A stretch of DNA of 64,000 nt from Streptomyces dengpaensis (GCF_002946835.1 NZ_CP026652.1:8184001-8248000), one strand, 5' to 3'. Counted from the stretch's first letter, positions 43,366 through 52,305 are shown. Program-made: numbers and translations. The notes: generated from the letters alone by a model not told the origin.

Positions 43366-44499
43366 TCAGTCCTCCAGGTGGGCATCGAGGCAGTACTGCG
43401 GCCCGTTGACCGGATTGCAGCGCACGGTCAGCCCGCCGGGGAGTTCGGCGGTGTAGTCGCTGCCGTAGCGGCCGGAGGGCCCGGCGGACGGGAAGTCCGT
43501 GCTGATCATTTGAGCGCCGGAGGCAAGGGCGGCCTCGAGCCGCGCCGTGGCGCCGGACGCCGCCTCGGTGAACGGCACATCCGAGCGGGTGCGTACAAAG
43601 TAGCCCTGCTCGACCATGCGGCGGATCGTCGCGGTGTTCGCCCCCATGGGGTCGTTCCAGCCGACGAACGCCGCGTCCTGGTTACCGGGACGCGAGTTGG
43701 TGAACGCCACCTTGCCCTCGAGGCTGGGCGCGCCCGCGCGGTAGCCGTCCCGCTGGTTGTCCAGCATGAACATCACCTTGCCCCGGGACTCGCTCAGGGT
43801 GGGCCAGCCGTTCTCCAGCACCGACTGCTCAAGGGTGCGGCCCGGGCGGCGGATGTCGTCCGGTGTGATGAGCCGGTCCTCGCTGAAGATCTCCCGGATC
43901 TCCGCGTCCAGCGCCGCGAACATCGCGGCGTCCCAGGCCGGGCTCTTGACGCCGCCGCGCACCTCGATCGCCGGGTCCGTCCTCTTCAGTTCGAGCAGGA
44001 CGGGCACGGTGACGTGGCCCGGGTTCTGCCGGGACCATGCGTCGACCTGCTCCAGACACGAGCGGAGGGAAACACAGTTGGTCCCGTAGTCGTGGTCCGC
44101 CCAGTGCAGCACCTTGAAGCCGGGGCGCTGGTACTCGGCAACGGTCAACGGGGAGAGGCCCGCGTCCCGGCGTACCAGCGGCTCGTCGTAGAGCCCGCCC
44201 TGGGGGTCGGGGAAGACATCGAGTTCGATGCCCCGCACCTTCTGCTTCTCGAACTGGGTGGTCAGCGAGGGGTGCGAGTACTCGAGGTTCCAGAAGTTCT
44301 TGTCGGTGCGCCGCTGCACGTCCTTCTCCGCGAAGGTGAGCTCGCGGTGGTAGCTGTTGTGCGTCGCGATGGCCTGGATCTCGTTCAGCCTCACCGGGCT
44401 CCCGCTCGCCCCGGCGGACGGCACGGCCGCCGACAGGGATGCGCAGACAGCGGTGAGCGCGGCAGCGACCACTGCAGCGCGTCGAAGGGACGGAAACAT
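43366..44499 (-). CDS. Secreted Ca2+-dependent PI-PLC-like phosphodiesterase
   Basis: 377 residues. A Sec signal peptide is clear (MFPSLRRAAVVAAALTAVCASLSAAVPSAGAS, cleavage near residue 30). The catalytic domain starts with VRLNEIQAIATHNSYHRE (the THNSYH motif with the first catalytic His) and has RGIELDVFPDPQGG (metal site and TIM-barrel strand) and FKVLHWADHDYGTNCVSLRSCLEQVDAW, then VLLELKRTD and FMLDNQRDGYR. This is the plan of the Ca2+-dependent PI-PLC family described from Streptomyces. It would cleave phosphoinositides or related diesters outside the cell. A strong hairpin follows, so it is probably monocistronic. Confidence 0.92.
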   Translation of the reverse strand: MFPSLRRAAVVAAALTAVCASLSAAVPSAGASGSPVRLNEIQAIATHNSYHRELTFAEKDVQRRTDKNFWNLEYSHPSLTTQFEKQKVRGIELDVFPDPQGGLYDEPLVRRDAGLSPLTVAEYQRPGFKVLHWADHDYGTNCVSLRSCLEQVDAWSRQNPGHVTVPVLLELKRTDPAIEVRGGVKSPAWDAAMFAALDAEIREIFSEDRLITPDDIRRPGRTLEQSVLENGWPTLSESRGKVMFMLDNQRDGYRAGAPSLEGKVAFTNSRPGNQDAAFVGWNDPMGANTATIRRMVEQGYFVRTRSDVPFTEAASGATARLEAALASGAQMISTDFPSAGPSGRYGSDYTAELPGGLTVRCNPVNGPQYCLDAHLED

Positions 44500-44777
44500 G
44501 CGACCTCCGGAGGACCTATTGCATATGTGCGGGGCCGACTCTTCCGCGCCAGGCTGATCAATGGACGGCTGTGAGGCGCCGCCGCAGTGAACGTGCAGTA
44601 TGAATCAAACGACCAGGGACTGGTGCAGGCGGGCCAAAAGGGGCGGGCCTTCGTGCAGGCAAAGGGTCGGCGCGGTGATGGCCGCAGAGGTTCATACGAC
44701 GGGCAGCAGGAGGGCCCGGCCGCCCAGTGATCGCGGCAGTGGCACCAACCTCATGAGATGGCACAGCTCGAAGTGAT

Positions 44778-45041
44778 TCAGGTGTGAGCCCTGCCGTCGA
44801 GGCGCAGGGCGTTGCTCAGGACGTGTTCGGTGAGTTCGAGGACGTCGGCGTATTCGGGGTCGATCGCTGTTCCGCCTCGGGCGGTCTGCTCGGCCGGGGT
44901 GTTGGCGATCTGACGGACAGCGGTGCGGGCGTTGGACGCGTCGGTGGCGTCCTTTATGACGTAGCTGTGGCGGGTGCCGGCCTCATCGAGCAGGCGGAGG
45001 GTCACCAGCCATGTCGCGATGCATCGTGCGCTCCCTTGCAC
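44778..45041 (-). CDS. Hypothetical protein
   Basis: 87 residues: MQGSARCIATWLVTLRLLDEAGTRHSYVIKDATDASNARTAVRQIANTPAEQTARGGTAIDPEYADVLELTEHVLSNALRL. It reads like a coherent alpha/beta protein, but I recognise no family. The sequence begins next to the IS1182 element at 45076, so the original start may have been lost. Confidence 0.4.
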   Translation of the reverse strand: MQGSARCIATWLVTLRLLDEAGTRHSYVIKDATDASNARTAVRQIANTPAEQTARGGTAIDPEYADVLELTEHVLSNALRLDGRAHT

Positions 45042-45075
45042 GGGGCTGACGAGCGGGCTCTAGCCTCAATACCAG

Positions 45076-45920
45076 GACTCTGTTGGTGATGTTGGCGGGG
45101 TCATGCGGCGGCGGTGCACAGAGCACGGAAGTGGCTTGATCGGCGGCGGGCTGTGGATGGGGTGTTGATCCAGTCGGCGATGCGGGCGACGTTGCAGGCC
45201 AGCGCGGTGAGCACGTGCTGCACGTGGGTTTTCGCCAGGCCGCGGTAGCGGGAGCGGCGCAGGCCGTGGGCGCGGACGTTCTGCGAGAGGGTGGCCTCGA
45301 TCCCGGCCCGGATCGCGTAGCGGCGCTGCCACTCTTCGGTGGTCTGGTCGAGCCGGTTGTGCATCTGGATGTCATGGAGTTCGCGGGTGGGCAGCAGGGC
45401 GAGGGCTCTTGGCCGGGTGGCGGAGGTGGTGCACTGCGGGCGGACCGGACAGGCCAGGCAGTCGGCCTTGGCGAACTTGACCTGGATGTAGGCGTGTCCG
45501 CTGATCCGCAGCGGTCTCCACTCCCGGCTGACCGCGCCCTGGGGGCAGGTGGCCTGCTGGCGGTCCCAGTCGACAGGGAAGGCCGACTTGGCAAAGCCCG
45601 AACCCGCCTTGGCCTGGCGGCTGTTGTCGGGGACGACCGGGCCGAGCAGGGTGATGCCGTGCACCCGGGCGGCCCGCTCGATGTGCGCCGGGGTGACGTA
45701 ACCGCTGTCCACGACGTGCTCGCAGGGCAGTAACTCCCGCTTGGCGAGGTCGTCATGGATGATGGCGGTCATCTCGACGTCCTGCACGGTCGAGTGCACT
45801 GATGATTCTCCGGCCGCAGCGACATCGCGACCACCCCCACCGCCGAGACCGCCCCGCTCCCACCAGACAAGCACCCACCGGACCAGGTGTCAGCACCCCG
45901 CCAACATCACCAACAGAGTC
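45076..45920 (-). mobile_element. IS1182-family element, internally deleted, with perfect 26-bp ends
   Basis: The ends 45076-45101 and 45895-45920 are perfect inverted repeats (outermost bases GACTCTGTTGG). The element is 845 bp, about half the usual length for the family, because the first half of the transposase is missing. Both ends intact and one transposase half absent is the structure of a non-autonomous derivative that could be moved in trans. I see no clear target duplication. Confidence 0.88.
45101..45874 (-). pseudogene. IS1182-family transposase, C-terminal half
   Basis: 257 residues. After 35 unrelated N-terminal residues, LLPCEHVVDSGYVTPAHIERAARVHGITLLGPVVPDN, the Cys-containing zinc-like segment CLACPVRPQCTTSATRPRALALLP, then EWQRRYAIRAGIEATLSQNVRAHGLRRSRYRGLAKTHVQHVLTALACNVARIADWI are the C-terminal part of the DDE domain with the catalytic Glu. 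The N-terminal domain and first Asp are missing. The stop codon lies at the inner edge of the left terminal repeat. Confidence 0.9.
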
Positions 45921-46150
45921 ACGGCCTTGGCCTTTGGGCGAGTGGCTCCGTGGCACCCGGCCACGGAGCCTCCGCAAAAACCCGTTGGCGGACCACGGCG
46001 ACCACTGCTACTTTTCCGGAGGCCGTGCGAGAGAACGAGGAGGTGGTACCCGTGAGCGCAGTATCGACATGGGTGCTCCCCTCCGGGGTCACGGTCGGAC
46101 GATAGATCGTCCGGGAGCGCCGTTCGCGAGCACTCCCGAAAGGCACGACC

Positions 46151-46873
46151 ATGCAATTCACTTCTGAGCAGCGCCTCGACGACGGCGTCCTCGAACGCGA
46201 ATTCACCCTCGGCGAGACCCCCGGCACCCTGTGGACGCCTGAATCCCCCGCACCGGCCCCGCTGATCCTGATGGCCCACAACAACGGCCTGCCCAAGGGA
46301 CAATCCCGGCTGGTGGCCCGGGCCCGGCAAACCGCGGCGTACGGCTACGCGGTGGCCTCCATCGACGCCACCGGGTGCGGTGACCGGCCCCGTTCCGCCG
46401 CCGACGAGCAGGCCCGCGCCGACCTCCGCCGGGCGATGCAGGCCGGCGAGCCGGTCGACGAGATCTTCGAGTCCTTCATCGGCCCGCTGGTCGAAAAGGC
46501 GGTCCCGGACTGGCAGACCACCCTGGACGCCCTCCTTGCGCTGCCCGAAATCGGCGGCCCGGTCGGGTACTCGGGGTGGACCGCCGTCGGCATTCGGCTG
46601 GCGGTGGCCGAACCGCGCATCGCGGCTGCCGGTTTCTTCGCCGGGGGTTACGTGCCCCACGCCCAACGCGAGGAGGCCCGGCAGGTCACCATTCCGCTGC
46701 TGTTCCTGCTGCAGTGGGACGACGAAGGGAACCCCCGGCAACGGGCCCTGGACCTGTTCGACGCCTTCGGCACCAAGGAGAAGACGCTGCACGCCAATAT
46801 GGGCGGGCACACCGGCACCCCGTGGTTCGAGCTGGAGGACGGGCACCGGTTCTTCGGCCGGCACCTGAAGTAA
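46151..46873 (+). CDS. Alpha/beta hydrolase, dienelactone hydrolase-like
   Basis: 240 residues. LVLxxHNNGLPKG-like oxyanion segment (APLILMAHNNGLPKGQSRLVARARQTAAYGYAVASIDATGCGDRP), a nucleophile region GGPVGYSGWTAVGIRLAVAEPRIAAAGFFAGG, the Asp in LFLLQWDDEGNP and the His in NMGGHTGTP. The elbow GYSGW departs from GxSxG, so catalysis needs checking. Members act on small esters or lactones. It has AGGCACGACC in front and no close neighbour; a decayed TetR-like frame lies downstream in opposite orientation. Confidence 0.82.
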   Translation: MQFTSEQRLDDGVLEREFTLGETPGTLWTPESPAPAPLILMAHNNGLPKGQSRLVARARQTAAYGYAVASIDATGCGDRPRSAADEQARADLRRAMQAGEPVDEIFESFIGPLVEKAVPDWQTTLDALLALPEIGGPVGYSGWTAVGIRLAVAEPRIAAAGFFAGGYVPHAQREEARQVTIPLLFLLQWDDEGNPRQRALDLFDAFGTKEKTLHANMGGHTGTPWFELEDGHRFFGRHLK

Positions 46874-46889
46874 GGCCGGGCCGTCAGGC

Positions 46890-47150
46890 TGGCAACAGAC
46901 GGTAGGCGCTGTCGGCCAGGATGCCGCCATCGAGGACAGGCCCCGGCCCTCCTCGATGACGGCGCCCGGCAGATGCACGACCGCCCCGATCGCGGCGGTA
47001 CCGGCCATCGGCGGTACCGGCCGGTCGGGGCGGCGCTCGGCCACCACCGTCCCCATCAGCTGGGCCCACGCCGTGAGGCACTCGGCCCGTACCTTGCGGA
47101 TCGCCGGGCAGGCGACCGACTCGACGACCAGCGCCCGGGCCGGGGTTGGT
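46890..47150 (-). pseudogene. Probable TetR-family regulator remnant
   Basis: A minus-strand frame reads RALVVESVACPAIRKVRAECLTAWAQLMGTVVAERRPDRPVPPMAGTAAIGAVVHLPGAVIEEGRGL, which has the look of the C-terminal ligand domain of TetR proteins. The DNA-binding domain is absent. It sits tail to tail with the hydrolase at 46151-46873. Tentative. Confidence 0.4.
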
Positions 47151-47416
47151 CCGTATAGCCCCCCTTCACCGGGAGGGTTCGCGGAACACCTATTCGGAAG
47201 ACTCTGGCCTGGGGTTCCGTTCCCGTCGGCCGGTGTTCCGTTGAGGTATCCCCTTACGGAACACCTCGGCAGGTCGATCGTCGGCGCTGGCATTGAGCGA
47301 GCACGCTGTCGGCCGACCACACCCCATCGCGCGCCGTCTGTAATGGAGGAAGCGAGCAAGCTCGCAGCCCGTGTCGGCGGCTCTTTCTTTTTTCGAGCGC
47401 GACAGTAGAGCCTTTA

Positions 47417-47581
47417 TCAGCCGCGAGGTATCACCGTTCTAATCGTCGGAGTCCCAATGTTCGGTACCGACCGCGTTGTGGCAAACTCGCGCACTGACTG
47501 ATCGACCTGCATTTGGTGCTCCACGTCGAGCTGATCATAAAGGTTGTCGAACTCTTCTTCGCTCAGTGATTCGACACCCAC
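47417..47581 (-). CDS. Possible small acidic protein in an AT-richer patch
   Basis: A 54-residue frame from a GTG at 47581: VGVESLSEEEFDNLYDQLDVEHQMQVDQSVREFATTRSVPN and on, ending TVIPRG. The sequence around it (47400-47660) is clearly less G+C-rich than its surroundings and the frame extends further upstream without a stop to about 47700 (RKLSRAEQDGIAVELS). The composition looks like a phage- or plasmid-type small protein. No family recognised; start uncertain. Confidence 0.35.
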   Translation of the reverse strand: MGVESLSEEEFDNLYDQLDVEHQMQVDQSVREFATTRSVPNIGTPTIRTVIPRG

Positions 47582-48025
47582 CGAAAGCTCTACGGCAATG
47601 CCGTCTTGTTCAGCGCGGCTGAGTTTCCTCTCAGGTATTTGTTCCCTTCCTGGTGATCGTTGTCGCTTGCTTCCGACGCTTCATCCTCCGCGGGACTGGT
47701 GACTCCCGCGGTCGCTCGACCCCTGTCGAGCGATTACGCCACTTGTCTACGACCCGCCTGCCTCCCACGATTGCACCGGTGAGAAGTACGGCACCGAGAG
47801 GGAGCCCCAAGATGGGGGCCGTCTAGAAGGTAACGGGGAAGCCCACGGTCTCGCAGGAGGGCTTCCGCGCTGGTCTGCCGGGCGGGTGGAGCACGGTAAC
47901 GCTATTGGGACAGTAAAGAGGCTGTTGTCTTTTGTCCCGACGAGCCTTTCCCGGACCGTGGAAGCCGGCACCGACCCGACGCGACAGCCGGACCACCGGC
48001 CTGCCCCACACCATCCGAAACCGAA

Positions 48026-48056
48026 ACGGGCCACCAGCGAGGAGCTGGTGACCCGT
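48026..48056 (-). terminator. Hairpin terminator after the secreted protein gene
   Basis: ACGGGCCACCAGC and GCTGGTGACCCGT pair with one mismatch around GAGGA, 15 bases after the stop codon of the minus-strand gene 48072-48509. Confidence 0.7.
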
Positions 48057-48071
48057 CACGAAAGATCGTGG

Positions 48072-48509
48072 CTAGCAGTGGCTGGTGCTCTGCGAAGTGA
48101 TCTTCGCCAGCTCGTTGTTGCTGACCTTCTTCCACAGGTTGCCCTTGCCGACCTGGTCGTAGGTACTCCACCAGTAAGGGACGTACTGCAGGTTCTGGTT
48201 CAGGGTGTACCAGGTGACTTTGTAGCACCATCCTGCGTCGACCCGGAAGGTGTCCCAATCCCCGGTGCCAGCCGTCGACTCGTTCGGCGACAGCCATTTC
48301 GACTGCGAACCGGAGCATGGGCCGTTGTTACCGTCACACCAGTCGTGGGAGACGAGAGCGGAATAGCTTGATGCGTTCCAGGTGGTTGAGCAGAGCGGAT
48401 AGCTGCACGAAGGCCCGGCGCTGGCCGAGCTTGGCGCGATGATCGCGCCCGCTACGAGAGCGGACATCACGAGCGCGAACCGTGCCAGAAAGCTTCCACG
48501 CTTCCCCAC
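48072..48509 (-). CDS. Small secreted cysteine-containing protein
   Basis: 145 residues. A Sec signal peptide (MGKRGSFLARFALVMSALVAGAIIAPSSASA, cut near residue 31) precedes a mature part of about 114 residues with six Cys, many Trp/Tyr and Asn (CSYPLCSTTWNASSYSALVSHDWC, GWCYKVTWYTLNQNLQYVPYWWSTYDQ). The even Cys count suggests three disulfides. No known family. The intact signal, good codon bias and its own hairpin terminator argue that it is a real exported protein, perhaps an enzyme inhibitor or a wall-associated factor (speculation). Confidence 0.75.
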   Translation of the reverse strand: MGKRGSFLARFALVMSALVAGAIIAPSSASAGPSCSYPLCSTTWNASSYSALVSHDWCDGNNGPCSGSQSKWLSPNESTAGTGDWDTFRVDAGWCYKVTWYTLNQNLQYVPYWWSTYDQVGKGNLWKKVSNNELAKITSQSTSHC

Positions 48510-48554
48510 AGTGCCCCCTTTGAATACGGGCCGCCCAATGCGGCCGAGCGGAAC

Positions 48555-49487
48555 CTACCAGGGCACGCGGTTCCCGGATAGAACTGGGACGTGACCGGCT
48601 CGCCATCGCCCTGCGAATCCCCCAAGGCCCCGGTCCCTATACGCCCATCTACCGCGGCCACCCGAACCCAGCTCAGCCTGTCCCTCCAAGGGAGCCACAC
48701 CCCAGGCGGACGGCCAAGGCGGGCTACAGAGTGGGGTAAGGCTGCGCTGGCGTGGGCGGATCTTCATGTGTGCTGTGCCGAGCTGCCTGGTGTGGGTGGC
48801 AAGTTCGTTGACAAGGGCGATGTTGACCTGGCGGAACGTGTTCTCCAGGACCTTCGCCGGTTCGGCGTCGCGGACGGCGGCGACTTCGACGACGGTGTCG
48901 ACCAAACCACGGTAGAAGTCACTGATCGCTGCCAGGGAGGACGCGTCGATCCCAGAGACGATCTCGGGGGTGTTCTGGAGAGTCCACGTCCGGTTCCCGG
49001 GATCGATGCGCTCTGGGCTGTAGCCCAGATGGAAGTCCGCACCCCCTGCCAGCCCAGACGCGGATTCCAATAGGGGCTGCAGGATGTCCTCGGTGGTCCC
49101 GGGATAGGTAGTGGATTCGAGGATGATGACGCAGCCGGGGCGCATGTGCGGGGCGAGCATCCGGCCGGCGTTCAGGACTGCGGAGAGATCCGGTGCGCCA
49201 TCGCGCAGCGGGGTCGGCACCGCGATGACCGCGACGTCGAACCCGGCCAGGTCGCCTGAGCACGTGGTCGGAGTGTAGCCAGCGTTCGTCAGGACGGCCG
49301 CGATCTCGTCCGCCGTCACATCAGGCCCCAACGGCTCAGCTGCCTTCAGCCGTTTCACGCGTCCGGCGTCGGTATCGAACCCGATGACACGGTGGCCGAC
49401 CTGTGCTGCCCGGATGGCCAGGGGAAGGCCCACGTAGCCCTGGCCGAGTATGACCGTGCGGCGTCCTCGGGGGCTTGCGTCAACCAC
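48555..49487 (-). CDS. Nucleotide-sugar dehydrogenase, truncated
   Basis: 310 residues from GTG 49487. The N-terminal 230 residues are a UDP-glucose/UDP-ManNAc dehydrogenase: VILGQGYVGLPLAIRAAQVGHRVIGFDTDAGRVKRL, VAVIAVPTPLRDGAPDLSAV, CVIILESTTYPGTTEDILQP, HLGYSPERIDPGNRTW and AKVLENTFRQVNIALVNELATHTRQLG. The sequence then leaves the family; the active-site Cys segment (GxGGHCxPxDP) and the C-terminal domain are missing, so it is probably inactive. It follows the Nudix gene by six bases. Confidence 0.85.
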   Translation of the reverse strand: MVDASPRGRRTVILGQGYVGLPLAIRAAQVGHRVIGFDTDAGRVKRLKAAEPLGPDVTADEIAAVLTNAGYTPTTCSGDLAGFDVAVIAVPTPLRDGAPDLSAVLNAGRMLAPHMRPGCVIILESTTYPGTTEDILQPLLESASGLAGGADFHLGYSPERIDPGNRTWTLQNTPEIVSGIDASSLAAISDFYRGLVDTVVEVAAVRDAEPAKVLENTFRQVNIALVNELATHTRQLGTAHMKIRPRQRSLTPLCSPPWPSAWGVAPLEGQAELGSGGRGRWAYRDRGLGGFAGRWRAGHVPVLSGNRVPW

Positions 49488-49493
49488 CGGCGA

Positions 49494-49958
49494 TCACTCG
49501 ACCGGCAGAGGCAGGTCGTCGGCCACCAGACGCTCGTGAAGTTCGCCGAGAGCGGTGCGATTGCTGTCGAATCGCAGTGCCTCGAAAGCGGCCTTGTAGT
49601 CCAGCCACTGGGCATCGGTGTGCTCGTGGGAGATCTTGATCTCCACGTCGGTCAGGTCGATGGCGAACGAGTGCTCCGGTACGACGTAGGTCCCGGCAGG
49701 CCAGCTGTCGCGATCAGCGAAGTACCCCGCCGGGATGCTGGCCCTGGTCTGCAGTGGGTACAGCGGGGCTGGCCGGTCGAGCCCAAGTTCTTCACCGGCC
49801 TCGCGTTCGGCGGCCTGCTGCGGCGTCTCGCCGGCCTCGCCGCCACCGGCCACGGCCTGCCAGACATTCATGTCCTCGCGTCGCAGTACAGCGAATTCGA
49901 CCTGGTCGCCGACTCGGCGGAAAGGAACGACAAGGACTTGAAAAGGGGCTCGGGGCAT
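49494..49958 (-). CDS. Nudix hydrolase
   Basis: 154 residues. The Nudix box is complete: GGGEAGETPQQAAEREAGEELGL. The start PFQVLVVPFRRVGDQVEFAVLRREDMNVWQAVAG and the end HTDAQWLDYKAAFEALRFDSNRTALGELHERL fit the family. It would hydrolyse a nucleoside diphosphate linked to X. It lies between a truncated aminotransferase and a truncated nucleotide-sugar dehydrogenase, which suggests an origin in a sugar or amino-sugar cluster. Confidence 0.92.
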   Translation of the reverse strand: MPRAPFQVLVVPFRRVGDQVEFAVLRREDMNVWQAVAGGGEAGETPQQAAEREAGEELGLDRPAPLYPLQTRASIPAGYFADRDSWPAGTYVVPEHSFAIDLTDVEIKISHEHTDAQWLDYKAAFEALRFDSNRTALGELHERLVADDLPLPVE

Positions 49959-49982
49959 CGTGGCTCCTTGACTTTGATGGGT

Positions 49983-50648
49983 TCAGTTACGGATCTGGCC
50001 GAGCTGACGCTGCTCGCGGCGCAGATGGCGAAGATTCTTGTGGATCTTTTCCACGGCGCGTACGACATCGGCGAGTTCCTCCGATTCCTCGAACAGCAAC
50101 CCTGATCCGGCCGTCTGCCCGAGCAGTACCAGCCTGGCGCAGGCCGCCCGAGCCTGCGCTGCGGAGGCTGTTCGTGAGCTGGAGTAGTCACGGCTGGTGG
50201 CGTCGGCGTAGATCGGTTCATCAGGGCAGGCGACGAGATCGCGGCGTGAGACAGGTATGCCCTCTGCCCGCAGCGCGGCGCGGCGCGGCGCGGCGCGGAA
50301 GACGCTGACCGAGACGCCGCCGGTACCCTCGCTGCCGAATGCCTCGCTGCCGAAGGTGAAGGCGAGGGAGAACCGGTCGTGCGCGGTCACCCGTGGGTCG
50401 AGATCAGTGGGCATGGGTACGGGTCTCAAGCCGGGCACGCTGGACAGTTCCGAAGCGAGGTACGCCGCACCTTTGGCCTTCGCTGCCAGTTGATCCTTCA
50501 GACGTGCCAGCTGGACACGCAGGATGGCGGATTGGAATTCACTGAGGCGCAAGTTCCAGCCGAGTTGGGGGTGGTCGCTGGCGCCCCCGGGAGGTCGGCC
50601 GTGATCGCGTAGGGAGGCGACTAATGGCGCACAGCGGCGCTGCTCCAC
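49983..50648 (-). pseudogene. DegT/DnrJ/EryC1/StrS aminotransferase, 5'-truncated
   Basis: LRDHGRPPGGASDHPQLGWNLRLSEFQSAILRVQLARLKDQ is the C-terminal substrate-domain start of PLP sugar aminotransferases (AHBA-synthase-like), followed by RFSLAFTFGSEAF, LRAEGIPVSRRDL and a C-terminal helix AVEKIHKNLRHL. The PLP-binding Lys domain is gone: the gene is cut near 50640 by the IS5-type remnant. A GCGGC repeat (about five units, 50271-50298) and a 15-base near-repeat around 50335 lie inside it. Confidence 0.85.
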
Positions 50649-50671
50649 TGGTTTTTGAGCGCCTCACCGCC

Positions 50672-51150
50672 AGGTTCCATCCGGCGGATCATGGACGAAG
50701 CCAGAGCCAGATCGCGGCGACGGTGACGGTGCCGTGAAGACGGCGGCTTCTTGCGCGCTCCGGCGGCGTGTTGGTGGGCGCGACAGGAGGTGGAATCCAC
50801 GCTCGCCTTGGACCAGTCGATGCGGCCTGCCGCGTCGGCGTCGGCGTGGACGGCCCGCAGGATCTTGTCCCACGTGCCGTTCGCCGAACAGCGTCTGTGT
50901 CGTTCGTAGACGGTCTGCCACTTGCCGAAACGTGCAGGCGGATCCCGCCAGGGCACTCCGGTCCGCTCCCGGAAGAGGATCCCGTCGATCACCCTGCGGC
51001 GGCTCTTCCAACGCCCGCCCCGCTGGCCCGTCTTGGGCAAATGTGGCTTCAGCCGGGGCCGGCCACTCGTCGTTCGTCGGATCTCCCCGTCCCACGACGG
51101 GCGCAACGACCCCGGCCCGAAACAGTCACATGATCCGCCGGACAGGCCCT
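50672..51150 (-). mobile_element. IS5-family deletion derivative
   Basis: The right end GATCCGCCGGACAGGCCCT (51132-51150) and the left TCCGGCGGATCATG (50680-50693) are inverted copies of each other over 14 bases; the outermost left bases have drifted. Between them lies a transposase with DEW (GRGDPTNDEW), then, after a frameshift, LPKTGQRGGRWKSRRRVIDGILFRERTGVPWRDPPARFGKWQTVYERHRR and DWSKASVDSTSCRAHQHAAGARKKPP. The second Asp and Glu region is deleted. The element cuts the aminotransferase gene at 49983-50648. Confidence 0.82.
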
Positions 51151-51296
51151 AGCCATCACGAAAGCGCGGTCACAATCCGCCAGTTGGCCACACGAAGCAT
51201 CACAGTCGGCCGCACGGCCGTCTCGACCTGTACGCCGAAGCTAGTACGTGGGGATACTCCCGCTGTCAGACGTCCTCGCCGCGCCCGCCCGGCACG

Positions 51297-51842
51297 GTGT
51301 TTCAGGTGAAACTAAGCCGCCCCGCTCGCCGGGCCTCCCTTGTTGTCCATGTAGCCGCCTCCGCAAGCTGGCTCGGGCTCACGCTCGGGCTGCTCGCCCT
51401 CGGGATCGCCGCGACCACCACCGGGTCCGCGGTGACCGTGGAGGCCTCTGTCCGAGCCATGAAGCTCTTCGCCGACTGGCTCCTGCTCCCCGTCGCGTTC
51501 CTCACGTTCCTCAGCGGCCTGCTGCTGTCCCTGGGTACTCCGTGGGGCTTGGCGAGGCACCGATGGGTGTACACGAAGTTCTGGCTGACCCTGGCGACGA
51601 CCACCGCCACGGTGTTCGCGCTGCGCCCTGGGGTGAACTCCGCGGTCGCCGCCGTCGCCGCGGGCGAACCCTTGCCCGACGCCGACGACGTCTTGTTCGG
51701 GCCGATCGTCTCTCTGTCCGCCTACGTCGTCATGACCGTGATCTCGATCCTCAAGCCCTGGGGGCTGACTCGGCGCGGTCGAGTTCTGCGTGATTCCACC
51801 CACAAACCGGTGGATGCCCGGCGCGCCCGCCAGGCAGCGTGA
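51297..51842 (+). CDS. DUF2269-type integral membrane protein
   Basis: 181 residues with four hydrophobic segments (about 15-40, 57-80, 90-110, 135-158): VVHVAASASWLGLTLGLLALGIAA, LLLPVAFLTFLSGLLLSLGTPWGL, KFWLTLATTTATVFAL and IVSLSAYVVMTVISILKPWGLT. The invariant HVxxSxxWLG and the Lys/Trp-rich loop RHRWVYTKFWLTL are typical of small membrane proteins annotated as DUF2269 or predicted integral membrane protein. Start is GTG 51297 or GTG 51306; neither has a clear ribosome-binding site. Function unknown. Confidence 0.75.
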   Translation: MFQVKLSRPARRASLVVHVAASASWLGLTLGLLALGIAATTTGSAVTVEASVRAMKLFADWLLLPVAFLTFLSGLLLSLGTPWGLARHRWVYTKFWLTLATTTATVFALRPGVNSAVAAVAAGEPLPDADDVLFGPIVSLSAYVVMTVISILKPWGLTRRGRVLRDSTHKPVDARRARQAA

Positions 51843-51886
51843 CCTGCTCGGCCGGCGTCCAGCAGCCGGTGACGCCGCAGCGGGAG

Positions 51887-52305
51887 TCATCCGCCGCCGT
51901 GGGGCGCGGCGACACGTGGGCTGGTGAGGGGCTTGGGGGCGCGGACGATGGCGGAGTGCATGCCGTCGGCGACCGGGTGGGTCGGGGTGATCTCGACGTC
52001 GGTGAATCCCGCGGCTTGCAGGCCGCGCCGGTACTCGGTGAAGGAGCGGGCGCCGCGACGCAGCCGACGTAGTCGCCGCGTTCGGCCCGCTGTTGAGAGG
52101 TGAGGGTGTCGTCGGCGACGACGTCGGAGATGCCGATGCGGCCGCCGGGCTTGAGGACGCGGTAGGTCTCGGCGAAGACGGCGGGCTTGCCGACGGACGG
52201 GTTGATCACGCAGTTGGAGATCACGACGTCGACGGTGCTCGCCGGGAGTGGGATGGCCTCGATGGTGCCTCGACTGCGAGCGCCGCGGAACATGGGTGTA
52301 CAACT
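51887..52305 (-). pseudogene. arsM: arsM (arsenite methyltransferase) fragment, frameshifted
   Basis: GTIEAIPLPASTVDVVISNCVINPSVGKPAVFAETYRVLKPGGRIGISDVVADDTLTSQQRAERGDYVGC is the ArsM core with its conserved Cys (SNCVIN). A frameshift near 52060 leads to SFTEYRRGLQAAGFTDVEITPTHPVADGMHSAIVRAPKP in another frame. The SAM-binding N-terminal third is missing. ArsM methylates arsenite. Confidence 0.88.
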
